A stretch of DNA of 64,000 nucleotides. It comes from Selaginella moellendorffii (Eukaryota > Streptophyta > Lycopodiopsida > Selaginellales > Selaginellaceae). The position numbers and the translations under genes are program-made. Location of the stretch: contig NW_003314291.1 of the NCBI RefSeq assembly GCF_000143415.4, positions 1,495,838 through 1,559,837 of the forward strand, given 5' to 3'. Shown in pieces: positions 1 to 10,464 of this stretch; within the stretch, counting starts at the first letter, position 1; every line of letters begins with the position of its first letter. Below the pieces are notes generated by a model. That model worked only from the letters and a program-made list of their open reading frames with translations, made no database searches and had not been told where the DNA came from.

Positions 1-1221
1 AGCTACTACAATGCTACTACGTGCAAGTAGATTAGCTTCACCATCAACCACTTTGGGGTTGAACATCGTTTAACCAAGCAACTTCGTAAACACATTGCTC
101 ATTATCACATGAATATGATATGGAAATCACAATGACTTGATCATCAATTGAGAAACACCATGAGCAACACCCATGTCATTACTTCAAAGGTTTATGTGAC
201 TATCAAGTGTCAACTCAATTCGACAAAATGCAACATAAATGCCACACTCCACCAACAGAGATGAACAACACCCAACACCACTAACTTTTGTTCACAACAT
301 GGATAAGCACATGCCACTCTTTTTCTGACCAAACTCAAAACTAATCCAACCAAGCTACTCAAGAAACAATAGCAAGGTTCCCGGAAAAAGAATTGAGCAT
401 TGTAACTCAAGTCTTCCAATAGCAAGCCTAGACAAAATGGTATAGCACTTCACTGCTATACATCCCATAACTCACCATTTGTAAGACCATCATCTCCAAG
501 ATGTATCAAAGTAGGGACTCTTGATTGCATGATATGAACACGAGCAATGAGTTACACTTCATTGCAAATCATCTCTTTAAGAAGAGAAGATGATTTACGT
601 ATTTGATCCTTCGTCCCTGATGACTCTCTTTTCGGTCTCATCTTTGACTACACCTCAAGCTTGCGTTCGCACTGCCTTCAGTCCAATCCAAGAAAAGTTT
701 ATAAGAGAGCACGGCAATGATTACTTGAACCAATAGACTAATCTCTATAGTTTTAGTTGATCCACTTGTAATCATGCCTAGGAAGGATCCACTAGTGCCG
801 TGCTAAAGAGCTACGGACCAGCCTATTTGCCACTCATAGCAAACTCAGGGAAGGTTTCCTTTTACCCACGGTACATGGAACACCTTATAGAACCATTGGA
901 ACAACTCATGGAACCACTGATAGGCTAACATTAATCTTGCCAACTCAAAGCGTATCCTCGAGTTGTTAATGCGCCTCACTCACGAGTCCAAGCTCAAACT
1001 CATGCAAACGGAATAACTCAATCCCTCTTGTGAGCCCAAGAGCAAGCTCACATCATAAGGTACAACAAAGTAACAAAATCCATACCCAAGGAACAATTGC
1101 GAAGCCTTTGCACCAAACATGTACCCACTCGGATCATCGTTTTTATCTCTGCGTATGCAACAAGACTAGTTGCCCAATCTCATTGAATAGTACTTGCTGA
1201 GACTCATCCTCTGATACCAAA
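1..1221 (-). mobile_element. Internal region of a coding-poor LTR retrotransposon (partial, runs off the left edge)
   Basis: No convincing ORF lies here. From its first bases the stretch is clearly the same sequence as about 39955-41108 (shared wording such as CTTTGGGGTTGA and AAGCAACTTC), the primer-binding-site-proximal internal part of the 36-kb composite element. It ends against a primer binding site and LTR at 1209-1222, so it is the 5' internal part of a minus-strand, non-autonomous element of the same family. The small reading frames on either strand carry no domain. Confidence 0.7.
1209..1219 (-). other. Primer binding site (initiator tRNA-Met type)
   Basis: On the minus strand this reads TGGTATCAGAG, the usual plant initiator-Met primer binding site, two bases from the LTR end (TACA). 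It fixes the element's direction as leftward. The same arrangement is seen at 5799-5809. Confidence 0.75.
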
Positions 1222-2303
1222 TGTAGCGCACGTGGTTTTGACCCTTTATCCTATGGTGATTTACCATAGGATAACACCACGAAGCGGAACCTAAACCCTC
1301 TTTGTGCCACGTGACAGATGCCACGTGTCCACAGGAACCCGAGGTTCAGGGCCTTGGGCTACTGAATGAAGGGACGGTGCCAAACTCCCAAGCATGGAGC
1401 CAAGGAGTGATGGAACCGAACCACGGAGCAACTCCCGAGCATAAAGCCCAAGGAGCGAAGGGACAGGAGCCCAGAGCGACTTGGAACAGTCCTGGAGCAA
1501 CCAGCATCCCAATGCCAAGACCAGCACGCAAAACGGAGCCAAACGGAGTCTGGCGCTATTTCGGCATACCGGTGGCCTAACGCGAGGATATGGGTACTCC
1601 ACCAACTAGCATGGAATGGAACTTGGGCTTAGACCCAAGCCGGACGCAGGACAAGGACAGGCACGCAAGCGGGAGCTAGACTATGCCNNNNNNNNNNNNN
1701 NNNNNNNNNNNNNNNNNNNNNNNNNNNNNNNNNNNNNNNNNNNNNNNNNNNNNNNNNNNNNNNNNNNNNNNNNNNNNNNNNNNNNNNTGGGACAAGCTCG
1801 AAACGCAAATATGGAATGTCCCTAGATTGCGAATTTGGACACGGGACGAACACCATTGTGTTCAGGCCGATTTCTACATTCCGTAGATATGCCAAATGAG
1901 CAAATCTGGACACTTTCCATAAATAGCATTTGGGACCGAAATGAGACTAACACAAAAGGGCATGATAGCGAGGGTGTTTGGCAGACACGGTAAGCTATCA
2001 TGTAGCGATATTGAGGGACTAGTCTCAATACGCGAGGGTTCTTGTCACTAGCAAGTGCAAGACAAAATGAGACGGGAACTCCTTACCGGGCTAAGTATGC
2101 TTAGCTAATAACACGTAGGAATTCCGTCCTTATGCTCGTCCGGTCTAAGTACACTCGAAATGCCCAGTTAACTCCACTAGCACAAGAGGGACTGATAAAG
2201 GGTCCAGCAATACCGACCTCCTGCCATCGTGGCAGTAAGGTAAGAGTGTCCGTAAGGACTGGTCGACAGGTAACTTTCGATACCCAAAGTCACATTCGCG
2301 ACA
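1222..2303 (-). repeat. LTR copy A of the ~1.1-kb LTR family
   Basis: On the minus strand the copy starts near TGTCGCGAATGTGAC and ends GCGCTACA. It matches the copies at 5812-6738, 7026-8080 plus 22972-23051, 41109-42225 and (reversed) 42226-43168. Shared blocks include the ACCATAGGATAA segment, the CATTTGGGACCGAAAT segment and AGCTATCAT. It contains a 100-N gap. It has a primer binding site on its left and a gag-pol remnant on its right, so it is the 5' LTR of one element and also sits where the 3' LTR of the next should be. Confidence 0.75.
1688..1787. other. Assembly gap (100 N)
   Basis: Exactly 100 N, a conventional placeholder for a gap of unknown size, lying inside LTR copy A. Confidence 0.99.
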
Positions 2304-2396
2304 TTCACTACCAAAGCTCTACTTCAACAACCCCGCATGGCATAAGATTGCCTTCACCAATGGATCACTTCTATATGAAGCCCGAACGTCCTCTAA

Positions 2397-2609
2397 CTAG
2401 TCCGAACTGATTGCCGATATTGCCCGGAATTGAGCCTGACAACTCAATGCATCCGGAACAATATTGTCTTTACCAGGTTTATATATGATTTCAATATCAT
2501 ATCTAGCAAGCTTCTTTTGCCAACAAGCCTGTTTCGGCGTAAGCTTAGGCTGCGTAGCAAAGTAGCTTAGTGTGTTACTATCCATATAAACCTTGGTATG
2601 TCCACCCAA
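2397..2609 (-). pseudogene. Gypsy RNase H fragment
   Basis: The translated stretch resembles the end of the gypsy RNase H domain: a KVYMDSNTLSYF segment (usual form VYTDHKSLKYL), then a W..L..YD.EI.YKPGKDN..PDALS segment typical of the RNase H-to-integrase linker. The catalytic Asp of that last motif is retained, but the cysteine of DALSCQ replaces the usual Arg. The next expected domain, integrase, is absent. It belongs to the 2304-5811 remnant. Confidence 0.7.
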
Positions 2610-2896
2610 GTAGTGTCTCTAATGTTCCAGGGCCGACACTATAGCAAATATCTCTTTCTCATGCGTTGACCATCTTCGTTGGGTTTCATCCAATTTCTTG
2701 GAATAGAACGTAACGGGATAACCATGTCACCTTAGCGTAACACCAACCACTTTGTCACAATCTTGCTGTAACACGGCACCAATAACATATCTAGACGCAT
2801 CACAATGCATTTCGAAGGGTTTATCAAGATCTGGGATCCTGAGAACAGGAACCGTAGTCAAGATCTCCTTCAATCATACAAAAGCATGCTGACAAG

Positions 2897-3769
2897 TTAG
2901 TGTCCAATGAAACAAATACTACTTTTCGTCAACTCAGTCAACAGAAGAGCAATTCTTGCAAAATTGCGGACAAACTTACGATAGTATCCCGCCAAACCGA
3001 GAAAGGAACGAATATCTGATACAGTGGTCGGGACTTCCCAGGACTTCACCGCTTCCACTTTCTTTGGATCGACCTCAATTACACCACCATTGACTATATG
3101 TCCGAGAAAGTTTACGCGCAATTGTCCAAAAGCGCATATACTTTCCTTAGCATACAATTGGTGTTCACGCAATTTCTGAAACACTAGCTCTAAGTGTTTC
3201 AAATAATCCTCCAACGTTTCATTGAAGACTAGAACATCGTCAATATATAGTACAACAAATGTGTCCAAATAATCTATAAATATTCTATCCATCATAGTGC
3301 TGAACATTGTTAGAGCATTGCATAACTCAAATGGCATGACAAGGAACTCATAAGATCCATACCGAGTCTTAAAGGCTGTCTTCTCCACATCCTGATCCGC
3401 CACCCGTATCTGATGATACCTGGACTGCAAATCAAATCACGTAAAATACTTAGCCTTTGAGAATTGGTCAAAGAAGTCATTAATGCGAGGCAAAGGATAA
3501 CTATTTTTGACCGTGATCTTGTTGAGTGCTTGATAGTCAATACACATCCTCATGGTTCCATCCTTTTTCATAACAAAAAGAACTAGCACTCCATAAGGTG
3601 ATTTGTTTAGTTGGATATGACCTTTGTCAAGAAGCTCTGTGAGTTGCTTCTTGAGTTCAGCCATCTCCTTGATGTTCAATTGATATGGAGCTTTTATAGG
3701 TGGTTTAGTACTCGGAATAACCTCAATCCGATGATCAACCTCACGGCTAGGAGGTAGCCCTGGTGGCAA
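2897..3769 (-). pseudogene. Gypsy reverse transcriptase remnant
   Basis: Two overlapping minus-strand frames hold the polymerase. 3769-3437 has the N-terminal half, with [16 protein letters not shown] and [14 protein letters not shown]. 3430-2897 has the catalytic half, with VLYIDDVLVF (YIDD box), [17 protein letters not shown] and the FLGLAGYYRKFV thumb motif. The break at about 3430-3437 is a stop/frameshift in the YHQIRV region. It copies RNA into DNA when intact; here it is inactive. Sequence style ([13 protein letters not shown]) is close to gypsy B at 48399-49949. Confidence 0.85.
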
Positions 3770-3793
3770 ATCCTTCGGGAAGATATCTTGATT

Positions 3794-4384
3794 CTACGCC
3801 AACAACTCCAATATCTTCTTTGGTACAGGATCAACCTCGTCGCCGATTCTAACTAAGTCACCAATACCCTCAGCTTCCATCACATAAACCCAAAAGGTCT
3901 GACATCCCTTCTTAGCTGCTTTTTGAGCGGCCCTCGCAGTCAGGAACTTAGTATCCCAATCCTTTGAGGAGCGCTTTTGCAACTGGAAGGACATATCAAG
4001 ACGTCCTTCTAACTTCAACGTGATACGACTTTGTCCAGCACCATAAATCCCTCTTATATATTTGTTGAAGAAGTCTATACCAAACACCATCTGAAAATCT
4101 GGTATCTTCAACACTACCAAGTCCACTCTTTCTTTCCACTTGGATATCTTTATTAGAACATCACTCACAAACTTTCTAGCTACTTGCCCACCTTTTGCAA
4201 ACCGGAAGTGCATAGGTGACATTTGCTCAGCATTCAATCCTAACAACTTAACTAAGTCTTCGGATATCACGTTGTGCGTAGCTCTTGTGTCAACCATCAC
4301 TCGGATTCGGTGTTCGCAGACAAAGCCTATCAGATACATCAACAGATCAGTGTTTGCACTGCGAGAAAAGCTTGAGGAAAGCAA
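3794..4384 (-). pseudogene. Gypsy aspartic protease and flanking region, active site altered
   Basis: The frame contains MVDTRATHNVISEDLVKLLG, which aligns with the retropepsin loop (usual D-T/S-G-A-T/S-H). The glycine after D-T is replaced by arginine, which should inactivate the enzyme. Downstream is the second protease motif, MVFGIDFFNKY (usual hGMDWL). The region continues to the linker before reverse transcriptase. Confidence 0.75.
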
Positions 4385-5621
4385 TGAAAGTAACTCACCT
4401 CCTCTTCCTCATAGTCTTCGTTGACCAACTCGTCAACCCCTTTAACTTCACCACCATTGTCTTCCCTCATGACATTAACACAAGACTTTGTCTTATGCTT
4501 GTTAGGACATTCCAAGGACCTATATCCCGACTCTCCACAATAGAAGCAATGACCCACACTACCCGTTCCACTAGGAGCAGGTTTTGCAGATTGTTGCTGC
4601 TTGTACCCACCAGGAGGAGGAATAGAGGCTCTAGGACCAGAAGAAGTTGCTGGTGGTCTCTAACCACCACCACCTTTGTTAACCGTTGCTTGTGAACCTC
4701 CAAAGTAGAACCTGCCTTCCACCCTTTGTTTCCAGTCACCTTGTTTATTCCCAGAATTTTTATTTTTACTCGAGTTACCAGCATATGGTTGCTGATATTG
4801 TTCCATGAGCAAGTGACTAAAGGCAACTTGTTGCGCTGCCTCCTTACACTCCAGGTATGTCTTTGGCTTAAACTTCAAAATCTCATTGCGAGAAAGTGAA
4901 CTTAAACCCTCCAGAAAATAACTCCGAGCATCTTCGTCACTCATATTTGCAATCATAATGCGCTTCTGAGCAAACGCATTAATGTAATGCATAAAGTCCC
5001 CTCGCTTCTTTAACCATCACAGCTTTGTGCAAAGTCTTAGACCATGATCATCCGGCAAGTATTCCTTGTGGATACGAGACTGCATCTTAGTCCAACTTTT
5101 AGTTTGCCCTTTTTCAGTGCACACACCTAGCACCACCAAGTTTTGGCATGATCGGTGAGAAAGGATTGCGCGTACGCAACTTTTTTACGATCATTTACGT
5201 CTACCGTTATGAAATAGTTTTCCATATCATAGACCCAATCTTTCAAAACTTAATAGTCCCACATGCTTCTGAAGTTGGGTGGTTTCAGAGGCTTGAACTT
5301 TGAAACTCGTGCAATCGGGGGCGGCTGCAGAACTTCATCGTCCTCAAAACTTGAAGAGGAGTTCGGTTGCTTAGGCTTAGCTGGTTTAGCTGCTTTAGCT
5401 TTTTTCTTCCTCTTCTTGTTCTCCTTCTTCAATTTGTGAATCTCCCTTCATAAATTCTTGATCTCGACTTCCTGAGCTGTACACTGCAATGCCGCAGCAT
5501 CTGGCTCTTCCTCTTCTAACTCGGCCTTAGCTTCTTCCGCAGCATCTCTAGCAGGAGTTTCCTCCTCTTGATTTGCCTGTCTAGATGTTTCAGCGTCATC
5601 AACACGGTTCCTTTTCACCAT
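4339..5621 (-). pseudogene. Gypsy gag remnant with CCHC zinc knuckle
   Basis: Frames at 5621-5448, 5432-5250, 4992-4660 and 4557-4339 together make a broken gag. The N-terminal piece is acidic (start codon chosen at 5621, MVKRNRVDD) and is followed by a Lys-rich linker. The 4992-4660 piece has the capsid-like motif FLEGLSSLSRNEILKF. The knuckle HCFYCGESGYRSLECPN has the CX2CX4HX4C spacing altered: the expected His is Tyr or Arg. Several frameshifts and stops show it is dead. The part around 5000-5240 could not be read as one frame. Confidence 0.7.
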
Positions 5622-5798
5622 CCCGCTAGCTGCATGCATGCCTTTATCAGTAACTGAACATGCATACAATGTTCTTACTGAATGGTGCAATCCAACTAAT
5701 CCTACACATGTCACTTCAGATCTACTAGAAAAGTCTCTACGTATGCAACTTGAGTCAGAACATCGGACAAAAGTTGGATAGGAATCACTGAGACAATT

Positions 5799-5809
5799 CT
5801 CTGATACCA
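5799..5809 (-). other. Primer binding site
   Basis: Minus-strand TGGTATCAGAG, two bases from the end of LTR copy B. It marks copy B as the 5' LTR of the 2304-5811 element. Confidence 0.75.
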
Positions 5810-5811
5810 AA

Positions 5812-6738
5812 TGTAGCACACCTGAATTTAGAGCCAAACTTCAAGCCTATTGCACTACGAAACGAGGGTCCGATACAATCCCAAGAGCACCAGCTCCCCG
5901 TATCCAGCACCTGCATGCAAAATGGTGTCAGATGGAGTCTGGCACAATTTTGGCATACCAGTGGCCTAACACGAGCAGGAGGGTACCCCACCGACTAAAG
6001 TAGCATGGAGCTTGGGCTTAAACCCAAGCCAAACGCAGAACAAAGAGTGACACAGCCCAGCGGGAGCTAAACTAATGTCTCAGGTGGTCGGACATGCAAT
6101 CCAACCACTATCCCTCCTATACATTTGGAACCCCCCACAACGCCCCCCCCCCCCCTTTCCCCTTTGAGGAACACACGCTTTGGGCTTTCACCCCAAACCT
6201 CCTTTAGTATCAGGAGTTAGTCTCTAGGACAAGCTCAAAACTTACTAAATATGAAATGTCCCTAGATTGCGAATTTGGACACGGGACGAACACTATTGTG
6301 TTCAAGCCGACCTCTACATTCCATAGATATCCCAAATGAGTGAATCTAGACACTTTCCATAAATAGCATTTGGAACTGAAATGAGACCAACACAAAGGGC
6401 ATGATAGCGAGGGTGTTTGGTAGACACGGTAAGCTATCATTCAGCGATATTGAGGGACTAATCTCAATATGCAGGGTTTTTGATACTAGCAAGTGCAAGC
6501 CAATGATAGGAGTTTCTCAAACCAAGCCAAGTATGCTCAGCAAGAAACACATAGGGTTCCTACCTTATGTTTATCTAATTTAAGTACACGGTCATTGACC
6601 AATTTCTCAACTAGCTCAAGTGGGAATGATAAAGGGAACTAATTGTACTAACCTTCTGCCGTCATAGCAATAAGGAAAGAGTGTCCATAAGGACTGGCCG
6701 ACAAGTATCTTTTGATACTCGAGGTCATATTCGTGATA
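5812..6738 (-). repeat. LTR copy B (5' LTR of the decayed gag-pol element)
   Basis: Shares with the other copies the ATGAGACCAACACAAAGGGC, AGCTATCAT and 'GTCCATAAGGACTGG' blocks. It lacks about 200 bp near its low-coordinate end that copies C and D have. Its high-coordinate edge abuts the RNase H region of gypsy A at about 6739. Confidence 0.7.
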
Positions 6739-7025
6739 GAAGTAACGGCAGCATGATCACTTTCTAGTAATGTTTGAAAACTATGTAAATATGCATGAAG
6801 TTTCTTGAAACCCCAAACTACTACTAAACACTTCTTCTTTGTCGTGGAGTAGTTCACCTCTACTAGTTGTAATGTATAAATTATATACGCAATGGGATGG
6901 CACTGATTAGGCAAACTCAAGCTCTCTTGCATCAACACACTTCCAAGAACAATATTAGAAGAATCCACGCACAAAATGAAAGGTCGAGTGTAGTCAAGAT
7001 ATGCCAACACTGGAGAAGTCGTCAA
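6739..7025 (-). pseudogene. Gypsy A RT-RNase H fragment, left half of an interrupted gene
   Basis: The minus-strand frame begins TTSPVLAYLDYTRPFILCVD, the PVLAxPDF..PFIL.TDAS connection between reverse transcriptase and RNase H. It continues with HPIAYI and a VNYSTTKKKCLVVVWGFKK segment typical of gypsy RNase H. The upstream half is at 43193-43738. When one copy of the 5-bp duplication (7021-7025 / 43188-43192) is dropped, the reading frame runs straight across, so the 36-kb composite inserted into this gene. Its other edge is cut by LTR copy B. Confidence 0.85.
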
Positions 7026-8080
7026 TATAGGGCATGTGGTTTTCACCCTTTATCCTATAGTGATTTACCATAGAATAACTATGAAGCGGAACCTAAACCC
7101 TCCATATGCCACATGTCACATGCCACATGTCTAAAGGACAGTGGTGTGGAACTTGAGTTTCAAGGCCTTAGGCCATTGAATAAAGATACGATGTCAAACT
7201 CCCAAGTATGAAACCAAGGAGCAATGGCACTAAGGCATGGAATGAGTCTTGAGCATATAACCCAAGGAGCAAAGGGACAAGAGCACGGAGTGACTTGGAA
7301 CAATCCTAAAGCATCCATCATCCCAATGCCAGGACTAACACGCAAAACAGAGCCAAACGGAGTTTAGCACTATTTTAGCATACCGGTGACCTAACACAAG
7401 GATATGGGTACTCCACCAGCTAGCATGGTGTAGAGCTTGTGCTTAAACTCAAGCCGGATGCAGAACAAGAACAAGCACGCAAGCAGGAGCTAGATTATGC
7501 CTTAGGTTGGTCAGCTATGCCTGACTTACCTACTATCCCTATTATACATTTGGAACCCTCTATAGCCCCCCCCCCCACTTGTGGAACACATGCTTTGGGC
7601 TTTCACCCCAAGCCTCCCTTAGTATCAAAAGTTAGTCTCTGAGACAAGCTCAAAACTTACTAAATATGGAATGTCCTTAAATTGCGAATTTGGACAGGGG
7701 ATGAACACCATTGTGTTTAGAACAATCTTTACATTCCATAAATATGCCAAATGAGCAAATCTAGACACTTTCCATAAATAGCATTTGGGACCGAAATAAG
7801 ATTAACACAAAGGGCATGATAGTGAGGGTGTTTGATAGACACAGTAAGCTATCATCCAAAGATATTAAGGGACTAGTCTCAATATGCGAGAGTTCTTGTT
7901 AAGCCAGTGCAAAAAAGAGCAAAAGAGAACTAAGAGCCAAGCCGAGTATACTTAGCTAGAAACACATAGGAGTTCCTACCTTATATCCATCTGACAAAAT
8001 ACAAGTGCTAAGTCCAGTAAATTAACATTTGAACAAGAGGGGCTGATAAAGAGAACTAGCAATACCAACCTCTTGCCATC
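7026..8080 (-). repeat. LTR copy C, first part (3' LTR of the composite)
   Basis: Homologous to copies A, B, D and E. It is interrupted after TTGCCATC by the 14.9-kb insertion and resumes at 22972 with CCATCATAGTAGTAAGG. Other copies read continuously across this point (for example 2210-2240). Confidence 0.8.
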
Positions 8081-8812
8081 TGTGAGACACAAAATCCCTA
8101 GGCCCCAAAGTGGAGCTGGAAGGGTGCCACGTGGTAGTGGCCGAAGCGAAAGCTAAACGAACATAACACGTTTGGACTAAAAGCTCCGACTCGAAAGGTC
8201 AAGAGCAGGAGTGGAACTCCCAACAAAGTGCTTGAGGAATGAGCACAAAACGAGCAATAAGCGAGGCTCTAAAAAGGGACCCAAAAAGGACCAACACATG
8301 ACACGTGGAGGAGTCCGAGATGGACCGAGATGGAGTCCGAGATGGAGTCCGAGATGGAATCCGAGATGGAGTCCGAGATGGAGTCTGAGATGGAGTCTGA
8401 GATGGACCGAGACGGAGTCCGAGATGGACCGAGACGGAGTCCGAGATGGAGTCTAAGATGGAGTCCGAGACGGAATCCGAGATGGAGTCCGAGACAGAGT
8501 CCGAGATGGAGTCCGAGATGGAGTCTAAGATGGAGTCCGAGATGGAATCCGAGATGGAGTCCGAGACAGAGTCCGAGATGGAGTCCGAGATGGACTGAGA
8601 TGGAGTCCGAGATGGAGTCCGAGATAGACCAAGACGGAGTCCGAGATGGAGTTCGAGACGAATCCGAGATGGAGTCCGAGATGGACCCGAGATGGAGTCC
8701 GAGATGGACCCAAGATGGAGTCCGAGATGGACCCGAGATGGAGTCTGAGGTCGAGACCGAGACTGGGACCGAGGTCGGGACCGAGACCAAGACTGAGATC
8801 GGGACTGAGACC
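8081..8812 (+). repeat. Truncated LTR (5' part only)
   Basis: Starts TGTGAGACACAAAATCCC like the complete LTRs, runs into the 12-bp tandem array, and is cut at CTGAGACC where a second LTR start (TGTGAGACAC at 8813) begins. The break lies inside the repeat array, as expected for recombination between misaligned arrays. Confidence 0.8.
8313..8811 (+). repeat. Tandem array, 12-bp unit GAGATGGAGTCC, in an LTR
   Basis: About 40 units of GAGATGGAGTCC and variants (GAGACGGAGTCC, GAGATGGACC), passing into a 6-bp GAGACC/GAGACT register at the right end. No stop codons arise in most frames, which makes long artificial reading frames rich in Ser-Asp, Arg-Ser and Glu-Ser on both strands. Confidence 0.9.
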
Positions 8813-10449
8813 TGTGAGACACAAAATTCCTAGGCCCCAAAGTGGTGCTGGAAGGGCGCCACGTGGTAGTGGCCGAAGCAAAAGCCAAACGAGCGCAACA
8901 CGTTTGGACTAAAAGCTCCGCCTTGAGAGGTCGAGAGCGGGAGTGGAACTCCCAACGAAGTGCTCGAGGAACAAGCACAAAGAGAGCAATAAGGGACCCA
9001 AAAGGACCAACACATGACACGTGGAAGTGTCCGAGATGGACCCGAGTTGGAGTCTGAAGTGGAGTCCGAAGTGGAGTCTGAGAAGGACCCTGAGGTGGAG
9101 TCCGAGGTGGGCCCGAGAAGGACCCTGAGATGGAGTCCGAGATGGAGTTCGAGATGGACCCGAGATGGAGTCCGAGATGGACCCGAGATGGAGTCCGAGA
9201 AGGACCCGAGATGGAGTCTGAGGTGGAGTCCGAGATGGAGTCCGAGGTGGACCCGAAATGGAGTCCGAGATGGAGTCCGAGATGGACCCGAGATGGAGTC
9301 CGAAGTCGAGAGCGGGACCAAGACCGAGACTGGGACCGAGACCGAGACCGAGATCGGGACTGAGACTGAGACCGGGGCCGAGGCCGAGTCTGAATCCGAA
9401 TCCGAGTCCGAGTCCGAGTCCAAGTCTGAGGTCGAGTACGAGTTCGAGTCTGAGAGGGTGAAAGCCCAAAGCGTTCGTCTCCCAGACCCTGGGGGGTTTG
9501 GTGAGCTCCAAAAGTATAGTAGGGGGAGGACTGCAGTGGAGCCAATTTGGCCAGGAAAGGCCAGTTTGGCCCAGGAAGGCTGGACCCAGTGTTGGGTGAT
9601 GAGCTGCCCACTGGGAAGTCCAAGACTAGAGTGAACACGGACCGACAAGTGGGGTAGCTTGGTGAAGTGTTCAAGAGCCGGCTCTAGTTCCCCCGGGAGA
9701 TCGACTGGCCGATACTCCCAGTCCAAGTGTGGGTGGCACTACCTACTTGGATACCTATCGTGGCTCAACGGAACCTCGCTCTAAGCCCATGGCTAGAGCA
9801 CCTAAAGGCGAAAGGCGGGGAAAGTACCCATGAGGCTTGCGTAAGGCCACGGTGTTCCGAAATGTTGTCCCAAAGTCCCAGACTGTGGAAAGGAAGAGGA
9901 GTAGCCCTCTGGTGTGGTGACAAAGGACACGGTCACCCAGTGAGGAAGTCCCAGAGGACAGTTGGACTTAGAGGTCGGGCCTGCAGGCCTTGATCCAGTG
10001 GCAGTGTTGGTGAACACTGCCATCGACAGAGAGGGACTTGGTGGGGACTGGAGAAGAGATATTGGGGAAGGTTATTCCCTAAGTCTACGAGCATCCTAAG
10101 GATGCTAAGGAGTGGATCTAGGATGATCACTCATCGATGGATGGCCCAGTCTATGAGAGACGGGATTGCAATGTAGGTGGTGTTGGACCACCGGTGTGAC
10201 CAAGGTGAATAGGTATGGCCTCAGCGTAACGGGCCGATATGTCGGTGGTACCTTGGGGTGTCGATCATGGGATCGGACACGTGGAGCACTTAGACCAAGT
10301 GCAAAGGTTGAGTGGCATGAATGCCATTCTCGGGGCTAGCAAGCCCCAAGTCCTAACTGGGACTTGTGGAGGTGGTGAATGAGACTCCTCCAAGTGGTCG
10401 GAGGTGTGGTTAAGTGACTAAAGTAAAATGGAAAAATTAGTCGCTTACA
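8813..10449 (+). repeat. LTR of the LARD-like element (5' LTR, first unit)
   Basis: Begins TGTGAGACAC and ends GTCGCTTACA, followed directly by the primer binding site. It contains, in order, a shared opening block with CCACGTGGTAGTGGCCGAAG, the tandem array (9032-9452), the block GTGAAAGCCCAAAGCG, the block TCCAAAAGTATAGTAG, and a long unique 3' part. It matches 14520-16310 closely. Confidence 0.9.
9032..9452 (+). repeat. Tandem array in the 5' LTR
   Basis: Units GAGATGGAGTCC and GAGATGGACCC, then GAGACCGAGACC, then GAGTCCGAGTCC. Three sub-blocks of different register follow each other in the same order in every LTR of the family. Confidence 0.9.
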
Positions 10450-10452
10450 ATT

Positions 10453-10464
10453 TGGTATCGGAGC
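10453..10464 (+). other. Primer binding site TGGTATCGGAGC
   Basis: Three bases after the LTR end TTACA. The same site (one change, TGGTATCGAAGC) is at 17401-17412 in unit 2. It sets the element's direction as rightward. Confidence 0.8.

Larger units (their letters stand above)
2304..5811 (-). mobile_element. Decayed Ty3/gypsy gag-pol element, integrase missing
   Basis: On the minus strand the order is gag, zinc knuckle, protease, reverse transcriptase and RNase H, the gypsy order up to the point where integrase should start. Only about 90 bp separate the RNase H remnant from LTR copy A, so integrase and the 3' internal end are deleted. The 5' LTR is copy B (5812-6738), with the primer binding site at 5799-5809. 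The reading frame is broken in several places. It may be the autonomous relative of the coding-poor elements that use the same LTR. Confidence 0.75.

Noticed and set aside
8313-8811. CRISPR-like regular repeats
   Set aside because: Units are contiguous 12-mers with no spacers, in a eukaryotic LTR.
8199-9726. Long reading frames (up to 491 codons) full of Ser-Asp, Thr-Pro-Ser-Arg and Glu-Ser repeats on both strands
   Set aside because: They come from stop-free 6/12-bp tandem arrays in LTRs, appear in several frames at once and change length with array size. No RS-domain or SR-protein architecture is present.
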